Shown: positions 11,681-25,734 of the stretch, piece by piece | How positions within the stretch are numbered: the first letter of the stretch is position 1 | How the letters are laid out: every line of letters starts with the position of its first letter | Source of the DNA: Mantis religiosa | Taxonomy: Eukaryota > Arthropoda > Insecta > Mantodea > Mantidae | Reading direction: 5' to 3' | Assembly: GCA_030765055.1 (NCBI GenBank) | Contig: CM060955.1 | Coordinates: forward strand, 103,136,201-103,200,200 | DNA length: 64,000 nucleotides | Notes under the pieces: generated by a model | Told to the model about the DNA's origin: nothing | Databases searched by the model: none | The model's input: only the letters and a program-made list of their open reading frames with translations | Position numbers and translations under genes: made by a program

Positions 11681-14152
11681 CGAATGGTCTGTAACTGCAC
11701 TGACATGGGGTGTCATAAACCTGTCCAGGGAGGGTGTGGGAACCTTCTCCGATCCCCCTGCCTCTTATGCCCCGGCAACTTTCTCTCCTTTGGAGGACAG
11801 TAAGCTTTGCCAATCTGTGGCCCCCCGGTAAAAGAAAGGTATTTTTTGTGTGGCTTGGATGAGATATCCATAGAAGTTGTCTTATTTTCTGTGGATTAAT
11901 TACTGTTTCTTACTTCATGGCATTCATTGCTAAAACTCAAAACTTTCTTGTTAGGAATGTCTTTTACAGTTCAAATGTGCTTTTATTTATCTTAAGCCAT
12001 TTTAAAGTATGTGAAAGTAATGTTTTATGTCACAAGTCTAACAGAAACTGCAGAGCCAATCGTAGTGAAGTTTACATACAGGCATTACCTTCTCAATATT
12101 AAATAGACTTGGCAGTAATTTCTGGCATTCCCTGTGGTATATATTCCAAACTGGCAGAAGCAGCACATCTACTTTCTCTTGACTAAGTCCCTTAAGTTTG
12201 TGAACAGTTACCTCGCAAGGTGCAGGATGTTCTCGACTTAGTTACAGCGACTTCAAAGGAGGAGCCAATTTCTATGGTGCGACCGCTGCAAAATGAATTA
12301 GCGACATCGGTGTTGTGGAAGAGATGTGGTATTTATTGACAAGAATGGGCGGCAGAGGGGGCATTATTTCCTTGACATACAAACCAGCCTATTTCCCGTT
12401 CTCTGCGTCCGTTCCAATACCGCTAAGGTCTTTCTCCCTTCTAAAGTAATTTCCTATCGTTATCTGAGCGCAGCTTCATCAAATAAATTGGCTATTGGAA
12501 GGGACGGAATCGTATTACACCCTCTACGTGGCTTTTACATCCCCCTCTGATTAAATAGATATTTTTCAAGAAATTTCGAGAGAGGGTTTCATCCCCAACC
12601 GCAGTCGGATTGAGGGTAGAATCAACTGGTTCGTGTAATGCATGAAATTATTCGCAGGCAAAACTTCGTTCCTGAAAGTGACATATTAACAGAATTTATC
12701 ATGTGTAAAATGCAAATATTGTCTTAGAGGGTTCTGGAATGCAGGTCAGGGTTCAGGATTTTCATTTCAGGGATTACAAACTCCACTTCCAGAATGGAGA
12801 ATGGCGTTTCTATAAGGCAGAACAACTGTAAAATCTGGAAAATTAATTTTTAAGATAACTGATCTGTAGACATCTAAAATTCCATAAGTTTCAACTGCTT
12901 GAAGTAACTGTTATACGTAGAACATAAACTAAATAGGGTACGCACAACATTCTACTAAACAGCTATTAATTTTTCATTAATGATTATTCACCTTTTGTTG
13001 TAATATGTAACAGAACCTTTATACCTTTATATTAATAATATTAATAATTCAGCATGCTCCTAGAGACACTATTTGAACACTGTTCCAACATATTCCTCCT
13101 AAAGTTTGAATTTATGTTTAGTATTATACATATAAAGAGACTATTGTGTACATATTTCTTCGTTTTAATTAGTTCAAAAGAAAATAATTTTGTGTTTATA
13201 AGTAATTATTTTCTTCACATTTTCGATGCGAAGATTAATTTTTAAATAGTGAATCACAAGTTTAAAATGCATATATCAGGAATCTTGCCTAAAAATTTTT
13301 AACTAGGAAATTTCCATCTGTCCCGAAGAGAGATCTAAAAATAAAATTAAACCGTGATTTTAAGAGATTTTTTTAACCAAAAATAATTTTTTAGGATTAA
13401 AGTGTAAGTTATTCATATAAAGAAACTGCAAAAAAGAAACAAAAATAAAATAAATCGAACCTCATTGCATTATTACCAAATTTAACGTATAAATTACCTT
13501 AAAATAAACAGTTTAAGTCATAAATGTTTATTTGTTTATCCTGTACTATTTACGTAGGCCACAGATTTTAATTTTAAACTCTTATTTCTCCAGAATTTTT
13601 CACCATTTTTCACCATTCAAATCCTCCTTGTACAACATATGTTACAGTTTAGTACATCAACATTTTCAGCAGATTACCAGTAATTCAGAGTTTAAATTTT
13701 ACTGTCTACTATTATTTAATTGGGGTTATTGAAAGATAAACGAACAGTTCTTTAGATTTAATATTATTAATAGTTTTATAATCCATTATTAATGATTAAA
13801 AGATTAAATTACCTCAGTTATAGCAGCATAATTATTTTTGAGAGTTCATATCGAAAAAGGAGACTGTGACCCCGATGTTTTAAAGTATTATCTAGTTCAG
13901 CTACTATGGATTACTTAACACGAAGTTTCATTTTAGTAGCTGAGAAATTCATTAGAATCTATGGAAAGATTTTCTTTTAAGTATCTCATAATTAAAATTA
14001 AAAATACGACTGCAGAATAATTTGTTTTTGCATATTAAGCTCAATTTAAAATTTTGGAAGCAATGTGAAATTTAAGAACTTCTGACATTACCAAATTAAT
14101 TCAGTATAGTCAAATCATACTCTAATGATTTATATAAACAGTAATCCAAGGT
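11681..14152. other. Very AT-rich DNA, no gene recognised
   Basis: The part from 12830 on is especially AT-rich and carries only chance open frames. I find no repeat with visible ends. Confidence 0.4.
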
Positions 14153-14310
14153 GCGGCAGCCCATAGATGGCCAGGACCTGCCAACCCGACTGCCGGCCTC
14201 ACGCCCAAATACGCATGGTAGAGGTGGGCAATCACCCAACCGAAAGAGGGAGGAGATGTGGTAAGCCTTTCGGCATCCCCCAGCCGAAATTGTTGGCTTT
14301 CGTGACTAGC
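14153..14310 (-). repeat. GC-rich block, probable SINE body fragment
   Basis: A sharply GC-richer block inside AT-rich DNA. Read on the minus strand it runs from GCCGAAAGGC to ATGGGCTGCCGCACC, which resembles the body of an insect SINE. No box B or tail is preserved, so this is only a likely truncated copy. Confidence 0.35.
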
Positions 14311-17300
14311 TATTGGTTTATATACCTTAGTTAAGTGATCTGTCTCCTATGTATACGTCTTTTGTTTCTGGTATATGTTTTAAAAAGAAAAGTCATCCGC
14401 ACATTTGCCTTTTCATATATCATCTTAAACAGAATGCTGTCCTAAATCTCAAAAGAATGTCTCTCAATAGATGTGTGTTTCACAACATACATTTAAAACA
14501 CGCTGAGTTACTACCATAGCAATAGTGAAATGTTTGAAAATTAATTGCTATACATATTGGCCTTGAAATTCCATACTCTGTGCTTAAAACCATGAGAAAC
14601 AAAAGAAGGTCGGAAGCATTCAAAATATGAAATGACATAAATCTTAAGACTAAAACAATTAGTAACCAATGCCAGTAGTCCAAAACCTTCTGAAAATTCG
14701 AGAGGTATAGAAAATTAGAAAAAAAAAATAGAAGAATAAACGAGGGAAAGGGGAATGAGTAACAACACCCGCACTTATTAAGCTTTTCTGAACTTTATCA
14801 TATGAAGAGTCATACAACGCTTCCAAAATTATATGAAATCAGATGAAATCAACGTTGAAAAGAACTTCTAAAGAGTTCATCAATGCAGAAGGCTGCAAGG
14901 TGAGATACCAAAGATTTTATATACCAGAATTAGCGGCTCTTTTGGATGGATGTCAATCCAGTATCAGAAATTCTGTATATTCCTACACCCTTATCGACAA
15001 CAAAGGCACATGATCTCAATTTCCAAGAGCCCTCTATTAATAAATCTTCTGTTTATCGAATCAGACAACAGAATGCTTTGAAGCAATTAAGTATCATTTA
15101 CAAAGGGATATCCCTCCAAGTATCGCTCTTCATTAGGATGATAAACAGTTGTTGCTTGCTTCAAATTTCAGAGAAAGACCTCCAATCATTGTTTCATTTT
15201 AATCCAGACAATATCGGCGTTTTAGAATTAGAAAATGCTTCTGGTAAATAAGCAAGTGTGTATGGGAAGAACAAACATATTACGCTGGAGAACATAGCAC
15301 TGCCACGACTGCATCAAATCCAGGTGTCATAATAGGGCATATGTATCACTTGAAAAGAAATGAGACACATTTTCAAAGAGATGAAAAGGAATTTAATTAC
15401 TTGGAAATTAAGGAAACGTTGCAGTTTTACGAAATTAAAAGTCCAAACCAACATTGAGAAGTTATTACTTTTATCTATAAAATTTGTTCATAATAATTTT
15501 GGTAATCGAGTGTGGTAAGTAAGTATACGTAATAAAAATACTCTTTCTTGGACGATGCAGCAAGATAGATGATAGGAAATGGTATTTTATTGGTTAAACA
15601 GTTTGTGTTAAGATCATAAAAATACAAATTTCTTAACAGATTGACTCTTTCATCGCCGATATTTTTATCAAACGGTGCCTGTGTAGCATAAAAGTTTATC
15701 ACGATCTGTGTTTGTTTAAACTTTAGAAAGCATATTAAAAGAAGCCTAATCCTAACGAAAACCGTAGAATAACTACCCATTCGAAATCGAGAATAGCCCT
15801 CACGCAATAGTGAAGGAGTTATGAACGAGGTGTTAAATTAATGTAAGATTTACAGAGTATGTTCACTATAATTAGGAGCAAAAGTAATTATTTTGTGTTG
15901 CGTTGTGTGCAAGTAACATTGCCGAAAACAGTTGAAAGAAAAGCTAAACTTATAGTACCCATTCGAGTACTAAAAGCCATATAGCATTCTAAAAAAGGTT
16001 CGGATATTTTGCATCCATGTGACTTTCTCTATTCTTCTACACACTCCCCATACTAATTTTTGTCACTATCTAGTTCATAATAAGCGAGAAAAACATTTAC
16101 AGAAATTACTTTCTTGCTGATGTTATTGTGAGTGCAAGGGGAATATGAGTATGATGGACGGCTTTGCGGCAGTTAAATCCTTTAACATCTGATCGCTGGG
16201 TGATGGCTTTGCACCCCCATTCTCTTTGCATGACCACGAGGTTAAAAAGACGAATAATATTGCTGTCTGTGGAAATTACTTGTGTTGGAAAACACAAATA
16301 AATATCAAGAAACATCTTGGAAGTGGTTCACTTCACAAAAAATTGTATTTGTCTAAACTGTATTTGAATAAACTACATTTTTTTCTTGAATTTTTTTCTT
16401 TCTTATACTTTACTACTTTTACGAAGACTATTAAGAATGAAGACAACTTCTCACGGTATTCTCAGAAAATATAAGATATACATCACGTGGGTGGAATATA
16501 CCTTAACGATATTATGTTAATAAAATTCTTTATATATTTTAGAGAAGATCAAACTTGTCGAAAAGTCTTCCAAGTAAAGGGTAGTTTGATGGGATGTTTA
16601 GAAAACCTTCGTGTTGCTGCTCTGGAAGATATCGTAAGTACCAGTTAGGTACTTAAGACATGAATTGACAATACCCGAACAAGGGTCCCAAAACATGTAA
16701 TTTGGATAACAACTGCTACGTTTGGCTGGAGTATAATACTCTCTCGTGTTTACTATAACCAAGCGTAGAGAGTCACCTGCCCCTATTTATTTCTGAACGT
16801 ATGCAACATGCTAAGAGACATATTGGACTTATGCCTTTTCTTGAATGTCGTCTAATGGATGATCTACATGGAGAAGGTGAAGACAGGGTAGACAGCTAAA
16901 TGCATAAGTGTTGTATGGGACAGAAAGCAATCACTATGTATGTGGATTCCAAAAACATCATACCCAGACACATAGAGCTTCAGTAGTAATTTTAGAGAGT
17001 TTACAAACTTTTATTCATTGGCGTACATTCGCACACAACTTTACACACACCCTTGAAGGAACAACCTATCAGGTGCATCATTTGACAATAACATTAGAAC
17101 ACAAAATGTCAGATCTACACAGTGGGACCAATTGAATTTAAATCTTCAGCCAACACGTGTTTTCGTTGTACAGTCACGTCAAAATAAGCTAAGAATTAGG
17201 TAGATTGTTTTAATTTCTGTCACAAATCACGGCAGGTTTTAGTCCATACAATAATTATAATGGCGGATGCAGTTTTCTTATTTGTGTTAAAACCATCAAA

Positions 17301-18243
17301 ACGAGCTAAAAGCACTCTATGAAGCTGTAAAACCTTGTAAACATCCCAGGCGGAGCCTGAAGTCTGCGGTTACTTATTCATATAGGAACCTCTGCTCGCA
17401 AGTTGCATTTGGCTCAATGGTATCATACTGGTTACCTCACCACTCTGCCATTTTAAGTTGGGTTCAAATCCTCCGTGTTCAACGCAAAAAAATTATCACC
17501 CTTTGTTTTACCTCTTGTATCCTATAATTTGATAATATGATAAAAATAACATTTTTATAGCATTATATATGTTTACAAAATAAAATAATCGCAAAGCAGC
17601 TATAAATTGATAGTTCGTAGTAGATATTTTATTAATGCCGGTATTATGCTTGACACAGTCAACCAAGATTGAGACATTTCACAAATTAAAATGAAACATA
17701 ATACTTAAACACGAAACAAAAAGTATTACATTAATGCCTTTGAAATGCTTCTAAAAAGATGAAAGCCAACAAGGTTTATAACACCAGATACGGTAAAGAT
17801 AAGGCTCAGAAAGTCAAATAAGATCCCCAATTGAAAATAAAGATAAAGATAGCCCGTAGTTTCGCTTTGCAGGGCAAGGGCTCTCCTAATTGCCGGTAGA
17901 GTGAGCTTGGCGCAACTTCTATTGTGAGCTAATCCCTGTAGATTCCTAGTTATCGGAATGTAATTCTTGTGTCTTTGGCTCACAAGAGAACCATTTGCAA
18001 CAATAATTAATAAATTAATTAATTAAAATATAGATAATAGAGACTAGGAAGGACAAAAAACAATATGATGTCCTTTCGGATCTAGCCTTGCATCAACATA
18101 TTCCAGCAGCTAAACCTCTCGGCCAGTTATCACGTATTGCATTTCTGAAAGTATTAGTTGCCACCTTGCTTGTATAATATGCATGAAAAGACGTCATCTA
18201 ATTAAGCGTCTCGCAGTTTCTTGGTTCTTATTCAGGGGGTAAA
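14311..18243. other. Largely featureless; one tRNA-like patch
   Basis: A 101-codon open frame at 14946-15251 and others are unsupported by any motif. Only the tRNA-like patch at 17395-17490 stands out. The remainder is AT-rich and looks intergenic. Confidence 0.4.
17395..17490 (+). mobile_element. Degenerate tRNA-like (SINE head) sequence
   Basis: Box A-like TTGGCTCAATGGTATC and box B-like GGGTTCAAATCCTCC are spaced as in a tRNA, but the stems do not pair convincingly. A short A run follows. Likely an old tRNA-derived SINE. Confidence 0.4.
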
Positions 18244-18245
18244 TA

Positions 18246-19560
18246 CGAGGGCTGTCCAATAAAGAACGATAAAATTTTTTTTTTCTTTGAAAACGTTTCT
18301 TTACTCATCCTCATAATTTTGATGGTCCTTCTCAAAATAATCTCCGCTGAATTAGATGCACTTGTCCCAGCGTTTCTGCCAGTCTTCAAAGACATGCTGG
18401 AAATCATTTTTTCAGAGATCCTTCAAAATCGCCTCCGCAGCCCTCTTCACTGCTTCTGACGTTCGATAATGCCTCCCACGAAGGAGTTTCTTCAAGTTAG
18501 GGAATAGAAAATAGTCACATGGGGCTAAATCCGGACTATAGTCAGGGTGAGGAATGCACTTCACGTTGATTTTTGCAAGATATTCAGCAACAAAATTGGC
18601 AATATGCAGCCGCGCATTATCATGGTGCAGCATCCAGCCTGCTTCACGGAGGTGTGGTCTTGCGCCTGATATGCACTTGGAATGTTTTCAGGACATCCCT
18701 GTAGTATTATGTAGTTACTGATGTGTATGCAAGTATAAATTCTGATATACCATTCCATGAATATCAAAGAATGAGATGACCATAAATTTCCCACCTGACG
18801 CAAACACTTTAGCTTTTTGGGGGGTTGGTGATGAAGGATATTTCCACACTGAGCTTTGCTGTTTGCTCTCAGGATCAAAATTATATAGCCAAGTTTCATC
18901 ACCAGTGATTACGTTTGAAAGAAACTCCGAATCTTCCTCTAACATCAACTTTAACTGCATGCAGACCTGCATGCAAATGTCCTTTTGTTCGGGAATCAAC
19001 AGTCTTGGAACCCATCGTGCACAAACACGTCTCATAAGTAATGTTTCTGTCACCAACGTGTGGGAGGCAGCCAATGAAATGCTCAGTACCTATTAGAGAT
19101 AGTGATCTTAAGGTAATTCGTGGATCCTCTCACAATGGCAACAGCAGCTTTTATGTTTTCTCCCCTAAGAGCAGTAACTTGAACACCGGGTCCACCTTCC
19201 TTTGAAATTAGCTGTCTCCCCCTCTTCAAACAACCTTCTATCTGTGTGCTGCAGGGAACAACAGACACTCCATAGGCATCCTGTAACATTGTATAGGCAT
19301 CAACTGAAAATTTGTTGAGACGAAAGCGGAATTTCAAAGCCGCATATTGTTCCTCGCGTTTACCTCCATTGCAGCGGTAGGCGATAGTGAACATGTGTGA
19401 GCTTGCCTGGTTCTCACAGGCGTGAACCAGGAGTACCAGCAATGAAACTACTACGGCGTGTCTGTTTCACATTAAGCTAACAGAATATAATAGGATTGAA
19501 TTTTAGAGTGAAAATAATAACCGTAAAAAATTATGATCATTCTTTATTGAAGAGCCGTCG
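18246..19560 (-). mobile_element. Mariner transposon (DD34D), copy 1
   Basis: The ends are inverted repeats opening CGAGGGCTGTCCAATAAAG (left) and CGACGGCTCTTCAATAAAG (right, reversed), flanked by TA at 18244-18245 and 19561-19562. At 1,315 bp it is a full-length mariner. A shorter sister lies at 25735-26650. The transposase is on the minus strand and broken by frameshifts. Confidence 0.9.
18310..19394 (-). pseudogene. Broken mariner DD34D transposase
   Basis: Order along the minus strand: an N-terminal HTH-like region (near 19394-19080), CARWVPRLLIPEQK, the first catalytic Asp in VITGDETWLYNFDPESK, the second in LHHDNARLH, and the third in SPDLAPCDYFLFPNLKK. Exactly 34 residues lie between the second and third Asp, which defines classical mariner. 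All three catalytic aspartates are intact, yet the gene is split over at least three frames (breaks near 19080, 18715 and 18630), so it cannot make transposase. The C-terminal end (FEDWQKRWDKC) is in a further frame. Confidence 0.85.
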
Positions 19561-19562
19561 TA

Positions 19563-22500
19563 TTAATATGTTGTGCATATAGTACCGGGTAGAAGGGCAG
19601 AGCTGCAATAACGGCTTTTATGCTAAAACGGTCAATGTTTTCACATTAGATTATAAACTGCGGGTTGCATAGATAAGAAGAAATAGGGGCGGCTGGCTTA
19701 CCTAGTAATCTGAAAAAACAAAATCGTACTGTCTTCAGTGACTGAAGGTTACAAAAACTATGATTCCAAACATTCAAATTTACTACTCAAGTCAAGGGGT
19801 GCAAAATGTCATTTTTAACTAAATGTGAACAAATGCAAATATTAAGGGGAAAATTCATCTGGCTTCATGTCTGTGTTACTATGCAGCACTGTATTCAAAT
19901 TTTCCATGGCACATCTCTGCTTCTCTGGAACGTTTAGGTTATTTAATGCACAGAATGGGTAAATTGCAACCTGATACCTGCAAGAGTTCCGCATCTTAAA
20001 GTAAGCAACGGAATTATTCATAAGTGTGCCTTGCATCTTGTGTAAACTGTAATATCATCGCCAGCTCTTGCGTTAATCTCTGGGAGTGTATGTTTATCCC
20101 AGAATTACTTAAGTAGTGTTAAAGATAGATGGGCTGTGTGTGGAATTGCTTTTGTGATGCTGCATTGGCCGTTTGAGGGAAACAGTTAAGTAATTAGACG
20201 CGCTGTAATACATTAACTGAAGGCAGGACTTGCCACATCTGTTTGTCCTCTCTTTACTCCTAGTGTTTGAGAGGGAGGGGAAATTGCTTTCACTCTAGAG
20301 TGCACCTCGCCTGTCCTCTCTGCTTCATCTAATTTGGTAATGAAATAACAAATAAAGATTTTGAGAGGAGTACATAAATTTACTAAGAATATAAGCAATA
20401 TTTTAACAGAATTTAATCAATCTTTGTGTTTCTACATAATGATAGGCATATGATAGGAAGAGGAAGTATATTATATTCATAAATTTGTTATAGAAGTACT
20501 TGTTTCGAAGTCCATTGTGCAACTAGCCTATATATCTGTAACCATATAACTCAAAAATGACTTTATGGTTGTAAAATATTATAGGCAGAACGTTTCAGTT
20601 GGCGGTATTTTGCCAACATGTCTCGTTTAATTCTCTACCCATACTTAAGTTCATGCATTATACTAATTCATATCCGAAACATAACCTTTTATTCCCTGTG
20701 ACTTGCAGATCCTAGTAATTCCTTCCACTTTCTACGTCTTGTAGCTGACATATGTTCGTATTTGCAAGCACTTATATAATTTCTTAACTTACTAAATTCA
20801 AATTATACAAAACTTAAGTTAAATGACCTTTCTGTTTGGTTGAGTTAATCGGAATATATAAAGTAAGTGGGGGGGGGGGAAGATGGCTGTTGATGGAAGA
20901 CGAAAGTTTCGTAATATCCTGTTCAACTGACACTGTATAGCAGCACTTACCACAGCCTAGCATAGTTGGAAGTGTGCTGTCGTGTACCTCCGTTCTATAT
21001 CTTGCTTCATCCAGTGATAAAGAAGAAACTATCTGTAAACTTGTAAGTACAAGCCGTGTAATATTTCGTTGCCCATACGTAAGGTCTAGCACTTGATGTA
21101 ATGCATGGAGCTTCACCTAACCATGGTATTTTGCCATGGGCGTCTTTGTGAGCACGTGGTAGCTCGGACCAATATGCCCGTTAGCGTACAACAAAAATAA
21201 GGTTCACTTGACATTTCTTAATGAATGCTGATAAATGACATAAATAAATCATGATGGCTTGACCGATCATTCTTCAAACCATTGAAAACGTTTTGGCAGC
21301 AAGCTTTGAATACTTCCAGCCAGCTTTGAGTACTTGGATTCATTCAAACCCTGGTCGGAGAGTTACAAGACTGCAGTTTGGTTCTCTCCTTTCTTCATTG
21401 TATCATGTCTCTAACATGCGATACATTTACATTTTATAAGGTGTCTTACATGTAATACAAATGCTCAACTTACTGTATATTTTAATTTCAAACCTCCTGT
21501 TGTTGCATCTTCCTCCGTTTTCTTCTGTACTCCCCCCTGTTAACTTCCATTTTCCACTAATGATGAATTAAGATGTAACTTTTATTGCAATTAGTTTAAT
21601 TAAATATACAGTAATAATTAAATATACAGGCAATATCTTCAGATACTTTCTATATTATTCTCCATTCCCATTTTCATGAAAAAGGACATAACCTTTAAGT
21701 ATGTCATCTTCCCCCGATTTACCTTAATTGTCTTAGCTAACATGACTTAGAAATAATTGCTTTCCCTCGCCATTGAGCTTTTCTTGCTAATAGCTTCTTA
21801 TTCCCTGACAAACCTGCAACTGGTGCTCTTTACTCCACTAAACTTAACATATGAAAATCACTTTTTGCAAATGTCTACCTGCCCGCCTATCATTTGTTTG
21901 TAGTATGTATCCTACAGTGTTTTATAAAAATGAGAGGCGACTGTTTCAGTCATCAATTATGAACGTCTATTAACATAAGTTACTTGAATGTAATAATAAC
22001 TATGGATTTATATGAAGAGACAAAGATTACGATCAACCAATGAGAACAAAGGTGATTGGGAGTGATATAAGATAAAGTTGGCTTTATGAACCGTAGGTAT
22101 TGTTTAAAATACTTATGTGTGACATGGTTAAATTACGAAACGAACTTTGGGGGAGGATATTAAGTGAGCATGATCAGTAGTGTAAACGCTGGTTCACCAT
22201 ATAACAATACGAAGGGATGAAGATAAAATTCATAACATTACACACAAATCAAACATACAGGAATGTGTTGTGTTCATATAATATGTAAATATCGTTAGAT
22301 AAAACAAACCTAATGGATTTCAAATGTTCATGTATGTTATACACAATATATTAGTAGGTGGGAGTTGTTACTCAACTTTGTGAAGGTAAATGACGCATAG
22401 GTTTCTGCTAACCCAATATGAATTTTCTATTCTACGTAATATTTTGTGGAGGAATTTAATCTATTAAAAAGAAAACGAAATTATAACCACAGCAACTATA

Positions 22501-23097
22501 CTCATGTCTTTATGCACAACCACTGTTTCAAATATACATTCATATGATTTTCTTCCACTTTCTTATACGTCTTGCGTCTCTTACATGGGTCTGTTACGCG
22601 TAGAGTACAACAATGTGTGCTCAACTACCACGTGAAATTTTGTTTGACACTCTGTCACTTATTACTGGCCTTGTAGTAAGGTTGAGTTCCGCAATTTATT
22701 AATCAACCATATATTTTTATAATTAACTATTTTGTTGCAAGATGTTTATGGATATCGCTGTAATATGATATAACCTATTTCTTGAGATTTCGTAAGTTTT
22801 ATATTTTAAACTTTATTTTTCGCTCCCTTTTTGCACATTTCCTTTATCATTGCTACATCTTGTACCCCGTGAGTTATTTATAAACAATTCCATTCCGTAC
22901 AATTTAATTACATGACAATTAATTTTAGCGAAATTAACTACCATTCAGCAACTCACCTAGAGGACTTCAGAAGATCTGCAGTTCCATACATTAATAACCA
23001 ATAAAACGTTAAAGAAAATGAACTGTGTTTTTAAAAAACTAAGTTTTTTGTATCGTAGGTTTTTTTTTAACTCTTGCCTTATACTAGTTATAGACTC
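19563..23097. other. No gene recognised
   Basis: I see no domains or bounded repeats here. There is a G run at 20870-20880 in a context (GTAAGTGGGGG then GGAAGA) that resembles the G run near 2283, probably by chance. Confidence 0.4.
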
Positions 23098-23312
23098 GTG
23101 CAATGGCTGAGTGGTTAGACCACTTGGCTCTCGCAAAGTGAGGTGACGGCAAAGTAAGATTTGTGGTGGACAACATGGTGCTGCGAGGGGTTTTCTCCGG
23201 GTCCTCCGATCTCCCCCGTCAGCAATCCACCAGTTGCTCCATTATCTTTCCTATCACCCATCTCACCCTTATATATATCATCCACTTCCTGCACCTTAAC
23301 ACTAGGCATTTA
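23098..23312 (+). mobile_element. SINE, family B, copy 1 (degenerate)
   Basis: It shares ATGGCTGAGTGGTTAGACCA (box A side) and AGATTTGTGGTGGACAAC in the body with the family B copies at 47483 and 58556. The box B segment is missing here, so this copy probably lost part of its head after insertion. The 3' part, after GGTTTTCTCCGGG, diverges. Confidence 0.75.
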
Positions 23313-25295
23313 GAGGGGTAGTTGTACCACAATAGAGGTACCACAATAGTTGTACAACTAGGAAAGTTAAAGAAGTATGCTAGTTATGGTTTTGTGTATT
23401 TATTTTACTATCGTGTTAATACCTCTAAATGTAGTATTAGATCCACTTTTGAGGAACATAAATATTTCGGTAAATTTTTTATGAAATATTTTTATGAATA
23501 GTTTGGTGCTGGATAACTATGTTTTAAATTTTGGTGTCTTAATTTACAAAGTTACTGAAATTAAATACCCTAATTATTCAATTTTGCGGCAGTACTTTCT
23601 CTCCGTCTCACGGCTGCACGTACCTGGGTCGACGTAGGGACTCCTTCCTCGGTCTCAAGGTCGTCATCGGCTGCTTGCTTTACCCTTGGCTCTAGCTGCT
23701 GTCTCCTGCATGGATTTTTTGGGGGGGTTTCTCAGGGTGTTAAGGTTGAGACAACCCAAACATACGATAATCTCTGAACTGCTGTAATTTGTCCTTACAC
23801 TTGTGTGGAACCCGGGCACCTTCAGATAACTGCACTTTTGGCGGACATTTTGTGTTACATTTTACTTGACGGGGCACGTCGTCGGACACACCAGACAATT
23901 GTATACAATACACTTGACTGCAATGAATAAAAAATGAGGAGTGAATGGGGTTGCTACCCTCTTATATACACAGCACGGCGTCACAAGGATAAACTCAGAG
24001 GATATTGACCTGGGTAACGGTACAGTAAATAGCTAGCATTCCATTCTATTGTCTGACATCCGCCCTTCATAGACTGTCGCCTGGGAGTGCAGTGTTTCTC
24101 ACGTATATCTGTCCAGGTTCGTTAAAATATTCTACATCAAAGTCTAAAATTTTAATTTTACTAACATAGCTGGTTACAATTCTCAAATTTATGTATAATT
24201 ATTAAACATAGTACATAATTTAATTAATAATTGATCCGAGGGCCAAAGTTCCTGTTTCAATTTCTAATTGCGCTGTTCATACACACACCGCACACAGGTA
24301 CGGGCCATTTTAGATTTATGAGGCCTCATAAAAGCATGCATTTCGAAAAGTCTCAATATCGAAATTTCTCCAGCTAAAATAAAGCAGCATCCCTATACCG
24401 AAGGACTAAAAATAATTGTCTCAAAATACAGCACCAAGGAGTAATAAATAACAGTACTGTAGAGCTCAAGGAAAATCCAAAATAGTAAAATTGAGAACAA
24501 TAGAAACATAATTTTAGTATAACATGAACAGGAAGAACAAGAAGAGAACAGCCTTCATAAAAATGAATAGGAAGTATCAATTTTAAATGTGTAATGCTTG
24601 AATGATGATCAATGTAATTCCAATGTAATTCCTAGGAGAAGTTAGTGATGTTTAATTTTAAAGGATTTGCCGTCCACGTTGGCATATCCTTCCGACTATA
24701 GCTTGGTCACGCTTTGACGTTTGCTATCCCGGAGAAACGAGCGTTGGCGTGCACTTGAGGAGCGCGCGTATCAGAATAGCCTATCTGTGACCTCAATTTC
24801 TCCAATTAACGAACACCATAGCCTCAGCAGTCAAGGAAAGGGTTAAAAAGAATAGAAGAAAAACAGCAAAGGAACGAGAAAAAGAAGTTTAAGAGAACTG
24901 AAAGAACAACCGTCGAAGTTTATCTTTCGCGATATCGCTTCGTAATTTGTACTTCCACGGCTCTAGTCTTCCTTTGGAATATTCTTTTTGCTTTTGTTAA
25001 CCGTAAAGCCGTAGTAATGGGACGCGATAGGGCACAAAGTTTCACGTCAGACTATAATAATGGTATTCGCTTTGTTTTTAATGCAAGCAGATGGAAAATA
25101 GCAGACAACGAAGCTTTTGTTGCTAGATACAGGAGTTGAAAAGATGACATTGGAAATGAATAAATACTTCAGTGTTATCATTTTATATAACAAATCATAA
25201 TACGTGACGCACCCTACCGCTTCTTCAGCTAACTAATGTTAAAACAACTTATCGTTCTATTTACTTCACATTAATCGAAATAAATATATACAAGG
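23313..25295. other. No gene; a possible LTR-like block
   Basis: AT-rich DNA flanks a GC-richer block at about 23590-24080. On the minus strand that block has TGTCAGACAATAG and, downstream, a TATA-like GTATATAAGAG, which could be an LTR of another family. Boundaries and duplications are not convincing. The rest is unassigned. Confidence 0.3.
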
Positions 25296-25580
25296 TCTGG
25301 CCCCTTAGCTCAGTCACTGGAGCATCTACACGCCATGTTAGGGCTGCCGGGTTCGAATCCCGGTGGTGGAGATGGGGATTTTTCTCCGATCAAGATAATC
25401 CCTCATCTTCCTCAGAGTCTGGAAGTATGAATGAGAGTGCGAATGTGTGCGTGATGTTATGATTAATCCCAACGAATACGAGTAAATACCTTCGATATGT
25501 TCCAAAGGAGAACGACCGCCGATATGACCATTGCAGCTAAAGGCGAGGTATAAATGGAAAAAATAAAAAAAAAAACTCTG
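25296..25580 (+). mobile_element. tRNA-derived SINE, family C
   Basis: The head is the best tRNA mimic in the window: box A-like TTAGCTCAGTCACTGG and box B GGGTTCGAATCCC. A body (GATGGGGATTTTTCTCCG through GGCGAGGTATAAATGG) follows, then an A-rich tail (25562-25575). The head does not fold into a full tRNA and has a long tail, so this is a SINE, not a tRNA gene. No clear target duplication was found. Confidence 0.8.
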
Positions 25581-25608
25581 CAAAAAAGATTTTAGTTATA
25601 TATTCTAT

Positions 25609-25661
25609 GTGGATGGATGGATGCCCGGACGGACGGACGAACGGACGGACGGAGAGAGAGG
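25609..25661. repeat. (GGAT/GGAC)n tetranucleotide repeat
   Basis: GGAT units pass into GGAC/GAAC units and end in GAGAGAG; a simple-sequence tract between the SINE-C tail and the mariner copy. Confidence 0.8.
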
Positions 25662-25734
25662 TACAGCGGAAATTGTACATTAGGCTTAAGCAGCTGTGAA
25701 ATATTTTAAGAGCTGGTATCTAAGAGAATATATA

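Noticed and set aside
11460..11831. 123-codon gene
   Set aside because: Its middle overlaps a dispersed repeat found in inverted orientation at 41.5 kb, and the two copies do not keep a common frame.
14946..15251. 101-codon protein-coding gene
   Set aside because: No motif, no splice or start context, and no recognised family; frames of this length occur by chance in 64 kb.
2283..20880. Shared G-run motif at 2283 and 20870 as a regulatory element
   Set aside because: Similarity is limited to the G run and a few adjoining bases, too little to separate from chance.
25296..25372. Genuine tRNA gene on the plus strand
   Set aside because: Boxes A and B are good, but the acceptor stem does not close and a SINE body with an A-rich tail follows.
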